From Pseudomonas sp. MYb327 (GTDB lineage Bacteria; Pseudomonadota; Gammaproteobacteria; Pseudomonadales; Pseudomonadaceae), in NCBI RefSeq assembly GCF_040438925.1, contig NZ_CP159258.1, positions 820,001 through 884,000 of the forward strand: a stretch of DNA of 64,000 nt. The letters are read 5' to 3'. The notes below the pieces were generated by a model. It was not told the DNA's origin. It did no database searches and worked only from the letters and a program-made list of their open reading frames with translations. The translations under genes and the position numbers were made by a program. Of this stretch, positions 9,301-16,817 are shown in pieces; position 1 is the stretch's first letter; each line of letters opens with the position of its first letter.

Positions 9301-9864
9301 GCGGTGGTGTTCGGTTGCATCAAGGTTACGAGTACCGAAGACGATGGTGAACAGCGCCAGCACCAGCGATACGATCAGCGCGGTGTCCTGCGCGCGAACG
9401 CCCATGGCATCGGCACCGGCGCCGATCAACAGGTTCACGCCAAGGACGATGCCCTTGAGTTGCAAGGCAATGTAGGGCAGCACGCCGACCAGACAGATCA
9501 GCGCCACCACCACCGCCAACGATTGGGATTTGCCGTAACGTGCGGCAATGAAGTCGGCAATCGAGGTGATGTTTTCCTGCTTGCTGATCATCACCATTTT
9601 TTGCAGTACCCACGGTGCCCCGATCAACAACAGGATCGGCCCGAGGTAAATCGGCAGGAACGACCAGAGCTGTTCGGCCGCCTGACCCACTGCGCCGAAG
9701 AACGTCCAACTGGTGCAGTAGACCGCTAGCGAAAGGCTGTACACCCAGGCGCGCACCCGGGGCGGCAATGGCGCGCTGCGGCGGTCACCGTAAAAGGCGA
9801 TGGCGAACATGATGGCCATATAGGCCAGGGCGACGGCGGCGATCAGCCCGCTGGACAGCGACAT
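6394..9864 (-). CDS. Hybrid sensor histidine kinase with N-terminal sodium/solute-symporter domain (CbrA-like)
   Basis: A 1156-aa membrane sensor. The ATG at 9864 (MSLSSGLIAAV) has GGGAG upstream. Residues 1 to about 500 form a multi-helix SSS symporter domain (KQENITSIADFIAARYGKS, QFHVTVVENIDPQDLRLAKW). A PAS domain follows from about 640 (IENITQGISVVDQSLKLVAWN), then a coiled linker, HisKA with phospho-acceptor His in SHDLMQPLNAARLF (about 806), HATPase with NFLTNAFRYAKG and DRGPGIP and GLGLGLAIADGL, and a C-terminal receiver with Asp in LALVDYHLDNGETG (about 1088) and Lys in YLAKPVKP. The layout matches CbrA-type kinases that may sense a transported solute; CbrA itself lacks the receiver. 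The partner regulator is not in view. Confidence 0.92.
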   Translation of the reverse strand: MSLSSGLIAAVALAYMAIMFAIAFYGDRRSAPLPPRVRAWVYSLSLAVYCTSWTFFGAVGQAAEQLWSFLPIYLGPILLLIGAPWVLQKMVMISKQENITSIADFIAARYGKSQSLAVVVALICLVGVLPYIALQLKGIVLGVNLLIGAGADAMGVRAQDTALIVSLVLALFTIVFGTRNLDATEHHRGMVLAIAFESLVKLFAFLAVGAYVTFGLYDGFDDLFDQAMLAPRLEEYWKETINWPSMVVQTGVAMMAIICLPRQFHVTVVENIDPQDLRLAKWVFPAYLALAALFVVPIALAGQMLLPSSVLPDSFVISLPLAQAHPALALLAFIGGASAATGMVIVASVALSTMVSNDMLLPWLLRRNNAERPFEVFRQWMLSVRRVTIVVILLLAYVSYRLLGSTASLATIGQIAFAAVTQLAPAMLGALYWKQANRRGVFAGLAAGTFLWFYTLVLPIAAHSLGMSLHSFPGLAWLHSNPLNLPITPLTQGVVLSLAGNFTLFAWVSVLSRTRVSEHWQAGRFIGQEISARPSARSMLAVQIEDLLQLAARFVGEERARQSFIRFAYRQGKGFNPNQNADGEWIAHTERLLAGVLGASSTRAVVKAAIEGREMQLEDVVRIADEASEVLQFNRALLQGAIENITQGISVVDQSLKLVAWNRRYLELFNYPDGLISIGRPIADIIRYNAERGLCGPGEAEVHVARRLHWMRQGRAHTSERMFPNGRVIELIGNPMPGGGFVMSFTDITPFREAAQALTEANEGLEQRVAERTHELSQLNVALTEAKGTAEAANQSKTRFLAAVSHDLMQPLNAARLFSAALNHQEDGLSAETQKLVQHLDSSLRSAEDLISDLLDISRLENGKINPAPKPFPLNELFDTLGAEFKALARDQGLKFRVRGSKLRVDSDIKLLRRILQNFLTNAFRYAKGPVLLGVRRRQGELCLEVWDRGPGIPVDKQQVIFEEFKRLDSHQTRAEKGLGLGLAIADGLCRVLGHTLRVRSWPGRGSVFSVSVPLARAQSALPAKTTELNGKLLSGAQVLCIDNEDSILIGMNSLLTRWGCQVWTARNRDECAVLLGDGVRPQLALVDYHLDNGETGTELMAWLRTRLGEPIPGVVISADGRPETMAQVHAAGLDYLAKPVKPAALRALLSRHLPL

Positions 9865-10103
9865 GGGAACTCCCGGAAACAAAGACTCCCGGGCCTCCCG
9901 CCCGGACGCACAGTCTCGCACGATGGCCGGGGTTAGTCAGTGTCGACCAAGGTCGTGGGGTGGCGGGGTGTCGCAGAGGAGAGGGCTGTCAGATCGCCTG
10001 CGTTTTTGCGGGCCTCTTCGTGAGCAACTCGCTCCTACAAAAGATCGCGTTTTGTCTGAAGGAACGCGGCCCAATGTGTGCGAGCCTGCTCGCGATGGCG
10101 GTC

Positions 10104-10643
10104 TCACTGACTCAAGGCAATCTTGACCAACCGATGCAGTTCTTCAACCTCTAGCGGCGCCTCGGAAAACAGGATTCGAAACACGATAGGCGCCGCGACC
10201 ATATTGATCAGCCGATCGACACTCGGCTTTTGCTCCTCCGGATAGCGATCCAGAATCGTCTGCAACTGCCCGCCAATGATCGTCGCGCAATAGCTCGGTT
10301 TGAGGCTCGACTGCACGTCGCGCAGCATGTTGCGACCGGGGGCGGAGCTCATCTCGTCCAGATACTGCTCCGCCCAGGCCCGCACATCGCCTTGCAGGCT
10401 ACCGGTTTTGGCCGATTCAGTTTCCGGTTGCAGGCGGGCGAGGGCGACGTCCGCCAGCAGCGCCGACAAATCGCCCCAGCGTCGATAAATCGTCGAAGGC
10501 GTAACGCCCGCGCGCGCGGCGATTTGCGGCACGGTGATGGTGACGCGGTCTTGCTCTTCGAGGAGTTCGCGCACGGCCGAATGAATCGATTCTTGCACCC
10601 GGGCGCTGCGGCCACCGGGACGTAAAGTGGGAGCTGTCATCAT
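10104..10643 (-). CDS. TetR-family transcriptional regulator
   Basis: A 179-aa repressor. Two adjacent ATGs (10643, 10640) follow AGGA at suitable spacing. The N-terminal DNA-binding domain is clear: RVQESIHSAVRELLEEQDRV, then the helix-turn-helix VPQIAARAGVTPSTIYRRWG, then DLSALLADVALARLQ. The C-terminal ligand domain has the TetR_C-like FRILFSEAPLEVEELHRLV. The gene is divergent from the MFS transporter at 10791 and very likely controls it; a long inverted repeat at 10747-10789 in the shared 147-bp gap is the natural operator candidate. Confidence 0.9.
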   Translation of the reverse strand: MMTAPTLRPGGRSARVQESIHSAVRELLEEQDRVTITVPQIAARAGVTPSTIYRRWGDLSALLADVALARLQPETESAKTGSLQGDVRAWAEQYLDEMSSAPGRNMLRDVQSSLKPSYCATIIGGQLQTILDRYPEEQKPSVDRLINMVAAPIVFRILFSEAPLEVEELHRLVKIALSQ

Positions 10644-10746
10644 GTGTTTCCTGTTTCGCGCCGGGGTTTGTACACGCACAGCCCCAGTCGTTAAAGCCAC
10701 GCATCGGACCTTAACACAAAGAATTTGCTTTAAGCGCAAGTCAGTA

Positions 10747-10789
10747 GCACACTCCGCAAAAGCAAAAAATTAGCTTTTGCGGAGTGTGC
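10747..10789. promoter_or_regulatory. 17-bp-arm perfect inverted repeat before the MFS start (operator or translational hairpin)
   Basis: GCACACTCCGCAAAAGC (10747-10763) is an exact inverse of GCTTTTGCGGAGTGTGC (10773-10789), separated by nine A/T bases. The right arm ends one base before the ATG at 10791, and GGAG inside it is the only Shine-Dalgarno for that gene. It may be the TetR operator, an mRNA hairpin hiding the ribosome-binding site, or both. Confidence 0.8.
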
Positions 10790-10790
10790 C

Positions 10791-11981
10791 ATGTCAAGTT
10801 CTCATCCAAACCGTGCCAGCCTGTGGTTTCTGGCGATCACCTTGCTCAGCTTCCTGGCGGCTTCCACCGCGCCAACGCCTTTGTATCACTTGTATCAGGA
10901 GCAGTTGCAGTTCTCGGCTGCCGTGCTGACAGTGATTTTCGGCGTTTACGCACTGAGTCTGCTGGCCGCGCTGCTGACGGTCGGATCACTCTCGGATTAC
11001 CTGGGGCGTAAACCGGTGATCTTCACGTCGGTGGTGCTAAATATCCTGGCGATGCTGTTGTTCATCTACGCCGATAGTGTGGCCTGGCTGATCGCCGCGC
11101 GTGTGCTGCAAGGTTTTGCCACCGGCATGGCCACCGCTGTTTTGAGTGCCACGCTGCTGGACACTGACCGCCAGCAAGGGCCGCTGATCAACAGTGTTGC
11201 ACCGTTGCTCGGCATGGCGCTGGGCGGGATGGGCTGCGGTTTGTTGGCTGAGTTTGCGCCGGCGCCGTTGCATTTGACCTATTGGCTGTTGCTGGCGCTA
11301 TTCGGGGGGCAGGCCGTGTATGTGTGGCGTTTGCCGGAAAGCGTCACGCCACAGGCAGGCGCATGGGCGTCGTTGCGACCGACCCTGCATGTGCCGGTCC
11401 AGGCGCGCGCCACCTTGTGGCGGGTATTGCCGCTGAACACCGCGACCTGGGCGCTCGGCGGGTTCTTCGCGTCGTTGGCGCCGTCCTTGGTGCGCACGGC
11501 CACGGGATCGACGTCGAATCTGATCGGTGGGGCGACGGTAGCGGCATTGACGCTCACCGGTGCCTTGATGATTTTCACCCTTCGCAATCGGCCGGCCACC
11601 CGGGCACTGCAATTGGGGGCCAGTTTGCTGCCGACAGGCATCATCCTGTTTTTGCTGGGCGTGCACAGTGCCAGTCTGCCGCTGTTTTTCCTCGGCACGC
11701 TGGTCGCCGGGTGTGGTTTCGGCGCCGGTTTCCTCGGCGCGGTCCGCAGCCTGGTCCCGCTGGCCTTACCCCATGAACGGGCTGGGCTTATTTCGGCGTT
11801 TTATGTGCTCAGTTATCTGGCGTTTTGCCTGCCATCGTTGCTGGCCGGAAGTCTCACCCGCTCATTCGGTCTGGTTGCGACTACCGATGGTTACGGTGCG
11901 GCGTTGATCATCCTCGCGCTGAGTGCATTGTTCGCCTTGATGCGGCAGAGGGCGGTCACTGCTTGTAGCGCGATTCGGTAA
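10791..11981 (+). CDS. MFS transporter (drug-efflux-like)
   Basis: A 396-aa transporter with about 12 membrane helices. The first helix is preceded by MSSSHPNRASLWFLAITLLS; the loop 2-3 motif GSLSDYLGRKPVIF is the MFS motif A (G-x-x-D-x-x-G-R-K), and RVLQGFATGMATAVLSATLLD follows in helix 4-5. The start is fixed by GGAG six bases upstream. Divergent tetR regulation suggests an efflux pump for a toxic compound or metabolite. The substrate is unknown; uptake cannot be excluded. Confidence 0.88.
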   Translation: MSSSHPNRASLWFLAITLLSFLAASTAPTPLYHLYQEQLQFSAAVLTVIFGVYALSLLAALLTVGSLSDYLGRKPVIFTSVVLNILAMLLFIYADSVAWLIAARVLQGFATGMATAVLSATLLDTDRQQGPLINSVAPLLGMALGGMGCGLLAEFAPAPLHLTYWLLLALFGGQAVYVWRLPESVTPQAGAWASLRPTLHVPVQARATLWRVLPLNTATWALGGFFASLAPSLVRTATGSTSNLIGGATVAALTLTGALMIFTLRNRPATRALQLGASLLPTGIILFLLGVHSASLPLFFLGTLVAGCGFGAGFLGAVRSLVPLALPHERAGLISAFYVLSYLAFCLPSLLAGSLTRSFGLVATTDGYGAALIILALSALFALMRQRAVTACSAIR

Positions 11982-12091
11982 ATCTGTTTTTATTTATAAA
12001 ACCGATAATAGTTAGAGATATTACCCGTTATATAGATATTCGATCGGGATCTATCATGGGTTCCTACCTCACCAGAGGACAGGAGTTCGCC

Positions 12092-13243
12092 ATGACATGC
12101 CCTAACATCGCCAAGCCCGGTTTCAAGCCGTTCAGCCATTTGCAGCACCCGCGTGAGGTCATCCGCCAATTCACGCCCAACTGGTTCGCCGCCACCATGG
12201 GAACTGGAGTGCTGGCGTTGGCGCTGGCTCAATTGCCCGTCGCCAATCCCTTGCTGCACTGGATCGCCGAAGCGCTTTGGCTATTCAATATCTTTCTATT
12301 TCTGTTGTTCACGGTGCTGTACGCAGCGCGGTGGGCAATGTTTTTTGACGAGGCGCGGCGAATTTTCGGACACTCCACGGTTTCGATGTTCTTCGGCACG
12401 ATCCCCATGGGCCTGGCGACCATCATCAACGGTTTTCTGCTGTTCGGACTGCCGCGTTGGGGCGAAGGCGTGATTCAACTAGTCGAGGTGTTGTGGTGGC
12501 TGGATGTGGCGATGTCGCTGGCGTGCGGGGTGCTGATTCCTTACATGATGTTCACCCGCCAGGAGCACAGCATCGACCAAATGACAGCGGTTTGGCTGTT
12601 GCCGGTGGTGGCGGCAGAAGTGGCGGCCGCCAGTGGTGGCCTGCTGGCGCCGCATCTCGGCGATGCTCATTCGCAACTGGTGGTGCTGGTGACCAGCTAC
12701 GTGCTCTGGGCATTTTCCCTACCGGTAGCGTTCAGCATTCTGACGATCCTGCTGCTGCGCATGGCGCTGCATAAACTGCCTCACGAAAACATGGCTGCTT
12801 CGAGTTGGCTGGCACTTGGCCCGATTGGTACCGGCGCATTGGGCATGCTGCTGTTGGGCGCCGATGCGCCAGCGATTTTCGCTGCCAATGATTTGCCGGG
12901 TGTGGGTGAAATTGCTGCCGGGTTGGGATTGGTCGCGGGGATCACGTTATGGGGCTTTGGTTTGTGGTGGATGCTGATGGCCGTGCTGATCACGTTGCGT
13001 TATTTGCGCGCCGGCATTCCGTTCAATCTCGGCTGGTGGGGTTTCACCTTCCCGCTGGGTGTCTATTCTCTGGCAACGTTGAAGCTGGCCAGCACCTTGC
13101 ACCTCACATTTTTCGATGTCTTTGGCTGTGTGCTGGTGAGTTTGCTGGCCATGATGTGGCTGATTGTCGGCAAGCGTACGGTGCGGGGCGCCTGGCGCGG
13201 TGAGCTGTTTGTCTCGCCGTGCATTGCAGGATTAAAGAAATAA
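12092..13243 (+). CDS. TDT-family transporter (TehA/SLAC1-like; sulfite, C4-dicarboxylate or tellurite)
   Basis: A 383-aa membrane protein with about 10 helices. The ATG at 12092 has AGGAG at 8-base spacing; an upstream in-frame ATG at 12056 is less likely. The family signature near the N-terminus is FTPNWFAATMGTGVLALAL, followed by MFFGTIPMGLATIINGFLLFG and, late, NLGWWGFTFPLGVYSLATL, all typical of the TDT family (TehA, SSU1, SLAC1). Members export sulfite or move malate-like anions; the substrate here is not decidable. The 110-bp upstream gap is AT-rich, in keeping with its own promoter. Confidence 0.88.
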   Translation: MTCPNIAKPGFKPFSHLQHPREVIRQFTPNWFAATMGTGVLALALAQLPVANPLLHWIAEALWLFNIFLFLLFTVLYAARWAMFFDEARRIFGHSTVSMFFGTIPMGLATIINGFLLFGLPRWGEGVIQLVEVLWWLDVAMSLACGVLIPYMMFTRQEHSIDQMTAVWLLPVVAAEVAAASGGLLAPHLGDAHSQLVVLVTSYVLWAFSLPVAFSILTILLLRMALHKLPHENMAASSWLALGPIGTGALGMLLLGADAPAIFAANDLPGVGEIAAGLGLVAGITLWGFGLWWMLMAVLITLRYLRAGIPFNLGWWGFTFPLGVYSLATLKLASTLHLTFFDVFGCVLVSLLAMMWLIVGKRTVRGAWRGELFVSPCIAGLKK

Positions 13244-13338
13244 GCGGTAAAGATTAGGTAAGGTGTGGCCTGGATCGACGTGCGACATTCCAATCGCTGT
13301 ATCCACGCCACTCACTGCCTAAATCAGGAACATGGAAG

Positions 13339-15213
13339 ATGAGTCACCCCTCACAGTTCACCTTGCTGCGCACCCGGCGCTTCTTGCCGTTCTTCGTGAC
13401 ACAGTCCCTCGGCGCGTTCAACGACAACATCTTCAAGCAGTCGTTGATCCTTGCCATCTTGTACAAGTTGACCCTCGACGGTGACCGTTCGATCTGGGTC
13501 AACCTCTGCGCTCTTCTGTTTATCCTGCCGTTTTTTCTGTTCTCGGCGCTTGCCGGGCAGTTCGGGGAGAAATTCGCCAAGGACGCGCTGATTCGTCTGA
13601 TCAAGCTCGGGGAAATCGCCATCATGGCGGTCGGCGCGGTCGGTTTCATGTTTTATCACCTGTCGCTGATGCTGGTGGCGCTGTTCGCTATGGGCACGCA
13701 CTCGGCGCTGTTCGGGCCGGTGAAATACTCGATCCTGCCCCAAGCCTTGCGCGAAGAGGAGTTGGTGGGTGGCAACGGATTGGTGGAGATGGGCACTTTC
13801 CTGGCGATTCTGGCCGGGACCATCGGCGCCGGGATCATGATGTCGTCCGGTCACTACGCGCCCATCGTTTCCACGGCGATTATCGGGATTGCGGTGCTCG
13901 GTTACCTCGCCAGCCGCAGCATCCCACGGGCGGCGGCGTCTTCGCCGGACATGCGCTTGAACTGGAACATTTTCAGCCAGTCCTGGGCCACCTTGAAGCT
14001 GGGCCTGGGGCAAACTCCGGCGGTGTCGCGCTCGATTGTCGGCAACTCATGGTTCTGGTTTGTCGGGGCGATTTATCTGACGCAGATCCCGGCTTACGCC
14101 AAGGAATGGATGCACGGTGACGAGACCGTTGTGACGCTGATTCTGACCGTGTTCTCGGTCGGCATCGCTGCAGGCTCGATGCTTTGCGAGAAGCTCTCCG
14201 GGCGCAAAGTCGAGATCGGCCTGGTGCCGTTCGGTTCATTCGGTCTGACCGTGTTTGGCTTGTTGCTATGGTGGCATTCCGGCGGAATTCCAGACAGCGT
14301 CGAGGGCCATGGCTGGATCGAAATCCTCGGTTTTGGCCACACCTGGATGGTGTTGATTGACATCCTTGGCCTGGGCGTTTTCGGTGGTTTCTACATCGTG
14401 CCGCTGTACGCGCTGATCCAGTCACGCACCGCCGAAAACGAACGCGCGCGGGTGATCGCCGCCAACAATATTCTCAATGCGCTGTTCATGGTGGTCTCGG
14501 CGATTGTCTCGATCATCCTGCTCAGCCTCGCCAAGCTGTCGATCCCGCAGTTGTTCCTGGTGGTGTCGCTGCTGAACATCGGTGTCAACGCTTACATCTT
14601 CAAGATCGTCCCCGAATTCACCATGCGTTTCATGATCTGGCTGCTCAGCCACTCCATGTACCGCGTGGAGCATCGCAACCTGGAATTGATCCCCGACGAA
14701 GGCGCGGCGTTGCTGGTGTGCAACCACGTGTCGTTCGTCGATGCCCTGCTGATTGGCGGCGCGGTGCGTAGGCCGATTCGCTTCGTGATGTACTACAAAA
14801 TCTACAACCTGCCGGTGTTGAACTTTATCTTTCGCACGGCCGGGACGATTCCGATCGCGGGGCGCCATGAAGACATCCAGATCTACGAAAAAGCCTTCAC
14901 GCGCATTGCCCGTTATCTGAAGGATGGCGAGTTGGTGTGCATCTTCCCCGAGGGAAAATTGACGGCTGACGGCGAGATCAACGAGTTCAAGGGCGGCCTG
15001 ACGCGGATAATCGAAGAGACGCCGGTACCAGTGATTCCGCTGGCTTTGCAGGGATTGTGGGGGAGCTTCTTCAGCCGTGATCCGGGCAAGGGGCTGTTTC
15101 GCCGATTGTGGTCGCGGGTGACGTTGGTGGCGGGGCCGGCGGTGGCGGTTGAGGAGGCGGAGCCGGCGAAGTTACAGGAGATGGTTGGGGAGTTGCGTGG
15201 GACAGTCAGATAA
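13339..15213 (+). CDS. MFS transporter fused to PlsC-type 1-acyl-glycerophosphate acyltransferase
   Basis: A 624-aa two-domain inner-membrane protein. Residues 1 to about 425 form an LplT-like MFS lysophospholipid flippase domain (FFVTQSLGAFNDNIFKQSL at the start, MGTHSALFGPVKYSILPQ near 120). Residues about 440-624 form a PlsC acyltransferase with the H-x4-D motif in CNHVSFVDALL, FRTAGTIPIAGR and the substrate motif FPEGKLTADGEI. In E. coli lplT and aas are separate genes and Aas adds an acyl-ACP synthetase; here transport and acylation share one chain but no AMP-binding domain is seen. Likely role is re-acylation of imported lysophospholipid. Confidence 0.9.
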   Translation: MSHPSQFTLLRTRRFLPFFVTQSLGAFNDNIFKQSLILAILYKLTLDGDRSIWVNLCALLFILPFFLFSALAGQFGEKFAKDALIRLIKLGEIAIMAVGAVGFMFYHLSLMLVALFAMGTHSALFGPVKYSILPQALREEELVGGNGLVEMGTFLAILAGTIGAGIMMSSGHYAPIVSTAIIGIAVLGYLASRSIPRAAASSPDMRLNWNIFSQSWATLKLGLGQTPAVSRSIVGNSWFWFVGAIYLTQIPAYAKEWMHGDETVVTLILTVFSVGIAAGSMLCEKLSGRKVEIGLVPFGSFGLTVFGLLLWWHSGGIPDSVEGHGWIEILGFGHTWMVLIDILGLGVFGGFYIVPLYALIQSRTAENERARVIAANNILNALFMVVSAIVSIILLSLAKLSIPQLFLVVSLLNIGVNAYIFKIVPEFTMRFMIWLLSHSMYRVEHRNLELIPDEGAALLVCNHVSFVDALLIGGAVRRPIRFVMYYKIYNLPVLNFIFRTAGTIPIAGRHEDIQIYEKAFTRIARYLKDGELVCIFPEGKLTADGEINEFKGGLTRIIEETPVPVIPLALQGLWGSFFSRDPGKGLFRRLWSRVTLVAGPAVAVEEAEPAKLQEMVGELRGTVR

Positions 15214-15231
15214 TAGTTGTCTGTGACGACT

Positions 15232-15261
15232 CATCGCTAGCAGGCTAGCCTGCTAGCGATG
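15232..15261. repeat. 30-bp perfect palindrome (REP-like)
   Basis: CATCGCTAGCAGGCT followed at once by its exact inverse forms a loopless 30-bp palindrome 18 bases after the MFS-PlsC stop, between convergent genes. It may also terminate transcription. Confidence 0.75.
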
Positions 15262-15272
15262 GCGTCGGAGGC

Positions 15273-15587
15273 CTAAGCGCTGATCTTTAGCCCAATCAAG
15301 CCGGCAATAATCAACGCTACACTGGCCAGCCGAAACAGCGCCATTGATTCACCAAACAGAATGATGCCGGCGATCACCGTGCCGACGGCACCCACGCCGG
15401 TCCAGATCGCATAGGCCGTGCCCAGCGGCAATTCCTTCATGGCAAGGCCCAACAAACCGAGGCTGATTGCCATGGCGGCGACCGTCAAAGCAGTCGGGAG
15501 AGGGCGGCTGAAACCGTCGGTGTACTTCAGGCCGACGGCCCAGCCCACTTCGAAAAGACCGGCGAAAAACAGAAGGATCCAGGACAT
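15273..15587 (-). CDS. gdx: Guanidinium exporter Gdx (SMR family, formerly SugE)
   Basis: A 104-aa four-helix small multidrug resistance protein. I chose the ATG at 15587 ([20 protein letters not shown]) because GAGG lies six bases upstream; the ATG at 15599 would add MRSL. The essential Glu is in [20 protein letters not shown], and [15 protein letters not shown] is the SMR dimer-helix motif; the Trp-Ala and Lys-Tyr pattern fits the Gdx rather than the Qac branch. The guanidine-II riboswitch directly upstream independently indicates that the physiological substrate is guanidinium, exchanged for protons. Confidence 0.93.
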   Translation of the reverse strand: MSWILLFFAGLFEVGWAVGLKYTDGFSRPLPTALTVAAMAISLGLLGLAMKELPLGTAYAIWTGVGAVGTVIAGIILFGESMALFRLASVALIIAGLIGLKISA

Positions 15588-15605
15588 CAAAGACCTCATC
15601 GATTG

Positions 15606-15660
15606 ACGGGGTCGTCCCCAGATTAATGACTCGATCGAGTCGCGAGGTCGTCCTCGCGTT
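15606..15660 (-). ncRNA. Guanidine-II riboswitch (mini-ykkC)
   Basis: On the minus strand two hairpins with identical ACGA loops lie before gdx: CGCGAGG-ACGA-CCTCGCG (15658-15641) and GGGG-ACGA-CCCC (15619-15608), joined by about 21 bases. Twin ACGR tetraloops are the definition of the mini-ykkC/guanidine-II class. The second stem ends about 12 bases before the GAGG Shine-Dalgarno, fitting translational control. A -10-like TATATT at 15670-15665 would start the transcript right at the first hairpin. Confidence 0.92.
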
Positions 15661-15705
15661 GCGCAATATAGTGCCCAGCATTAATCCGGGGATCAAGTTC
15701 GTGGA

Positions 15706-16671
15706 TCAGTCCGCCGCTTGCTGAGCAGCGATTTTCCGGTCTTCTTTTTCGCTCATGCGACGGAAATAGGTCGACAGTAAGGCCCCGGAAATGTTGTGCC
15801 AAACGCTGAACAACGCACTCGGCACCGCCGCCAGTGGCGAGAAGTGCGCACTGGCCAGGGCCGCGCCTAATCCGGAGTTCTGCATGCCGACTTCCAGCGC
15901 CAGAGACTTGCGTTGGGCCAATGGCAGCTTGAACAGGCGCCCGGTGAAATAGCCCAGCAGATAACCAAAGCTGTTGTGCAGCATGACCACGGCCATGATC
16001 AGCAGGCCGGACTCGGCAATCTTCGCCTGGCTGGCGGCAACCACCGCCGTGACAATGATTACGATGCTCACCACTGACACCAGCGGTAATACATCCACCG
16101 CATGGCGCACCCGATCACCTAGCAGACGTTGCGCCACTACACCCAGCACGATTGGCAGCAGCACCACTTGCAGGATCGACCAGAACAACTCCATGAAGGA
16201 CACAGGCAACCAGGCAGACGCCAATAGCCAGATCAGTGCTGGTGTCAGCAGCGGGGCGAGGAGGGTGGTGACGGCGGCGATGGCCACCGACAACGCCAGA
16301 TCGCCGCGTGCCAGCCAGGTCATTACGTTTGACGAGGTGCCGCTTGGGCAGCAGCCGACGAGGATGACGCCGACAGCGATTTCCGGCGGCAAATGAAACG
16401 CCTGGCAGAGCAACCACGCCACGCCGGGCATGATCACGAAATGTGCAACCACACCGAGGGCCACGCGCCACGGATGGCGAGCGACTTCGGCGAAGTCTTC
16501 GAGCTTGAGGGTCAGACCCATGCCGAACATCACCAGTCCCAGCAGCGGCACGATCGCGCCTTTCAGGCCGATGAACCACGCCGGTTGCAGAAACGCCACG
16601 ACGGCGAAAATCAGTACCCAGTAAGCGAAAGTGTTGCCGACGAAACGACTCAATGCAGCCAGTGCGCGCAT
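15706..16671 (-). CDS. Bile acid:sodium symporter family (BASS) transporter
   Basis: A 321-aa protein with about 9-10 membrane helices. The ATG at 16671 (MRALAALSRFVG) has AAGGA at 8-base spacing. Hallmarks are FGMGLTLKLEDF (helix 2), and VILVGCCPSGTSSNVMTWLARGDLALSVA, the conserved crossover segment of YocS/BASS proteins (family motif GCCPGGxxSNxxT). EVGMQNSGLGAALASAHF near residue 270 is the second crossover motif. Members take up organic anions such as pantoate, keto acids or bile acids with sodium; the substrate is unknown. Confidence 0.9.
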   Translation of the reverse strand: MRALAALSRFVGNTFAYWVLIFAVVAFLQPAWFIGLKGAIVPLLGLVMFGMGLTLKLEDFAEVARHPWRVALGVVAHFVIMPGVAWLLCQAFHLPPEIAVGVILVGCCPSGTSSNVMTWLARGDLALSVAIAAVTTLLAPLLTPALIWLLASAWLPVSFMELFWSILQVVLLPIVLGVVAQRLLGDRVRHAVDVLPLVSVVSIVIIVTAVVAASQAKIAESGLLIMAVVMLHNSFGYLLGYFTGRLFKLPLAQRKSLALEVGMQNSGLGAALASAHFSPLAAVPSALFSVWHNISGALLSTYFRRMSEKEDRKIAAQQAAD

Positions 16672-16709
16672 GGCTTGATCCTTATTATTAAGTAGCATCA
16701 CAAAATCAA

Positions 16710-16799
16710 TGTGGGAGCGAGCCTACTCGCGAAGGCTTCGTTACAGGCAACATCTATGTCGACTGGCACACCGCTTTCGCGAGCAGGCTCGCTCCCACA
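16710..16799. repeat. REPIN (two inverted REP copies)
   Basis: TGTGGGAGCGAGCCTACTCG (from 16710) faces CGAGCAGGCTCGCTCCCACA (to 16799), with a spacer of about 50 bases, between the BASS gene and rdgC. Confidence 0.85.
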
Positions 16800-16817
16800 A
16801 TTTGAAATCACAAGGCG

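Noticed and set aside
16710..16799. Possible CRISPR-like repeat pair
   Set aside because: Only two inverted copies occur, as in REPINs; there are no direct repeats with regular spacers and no cas genes.
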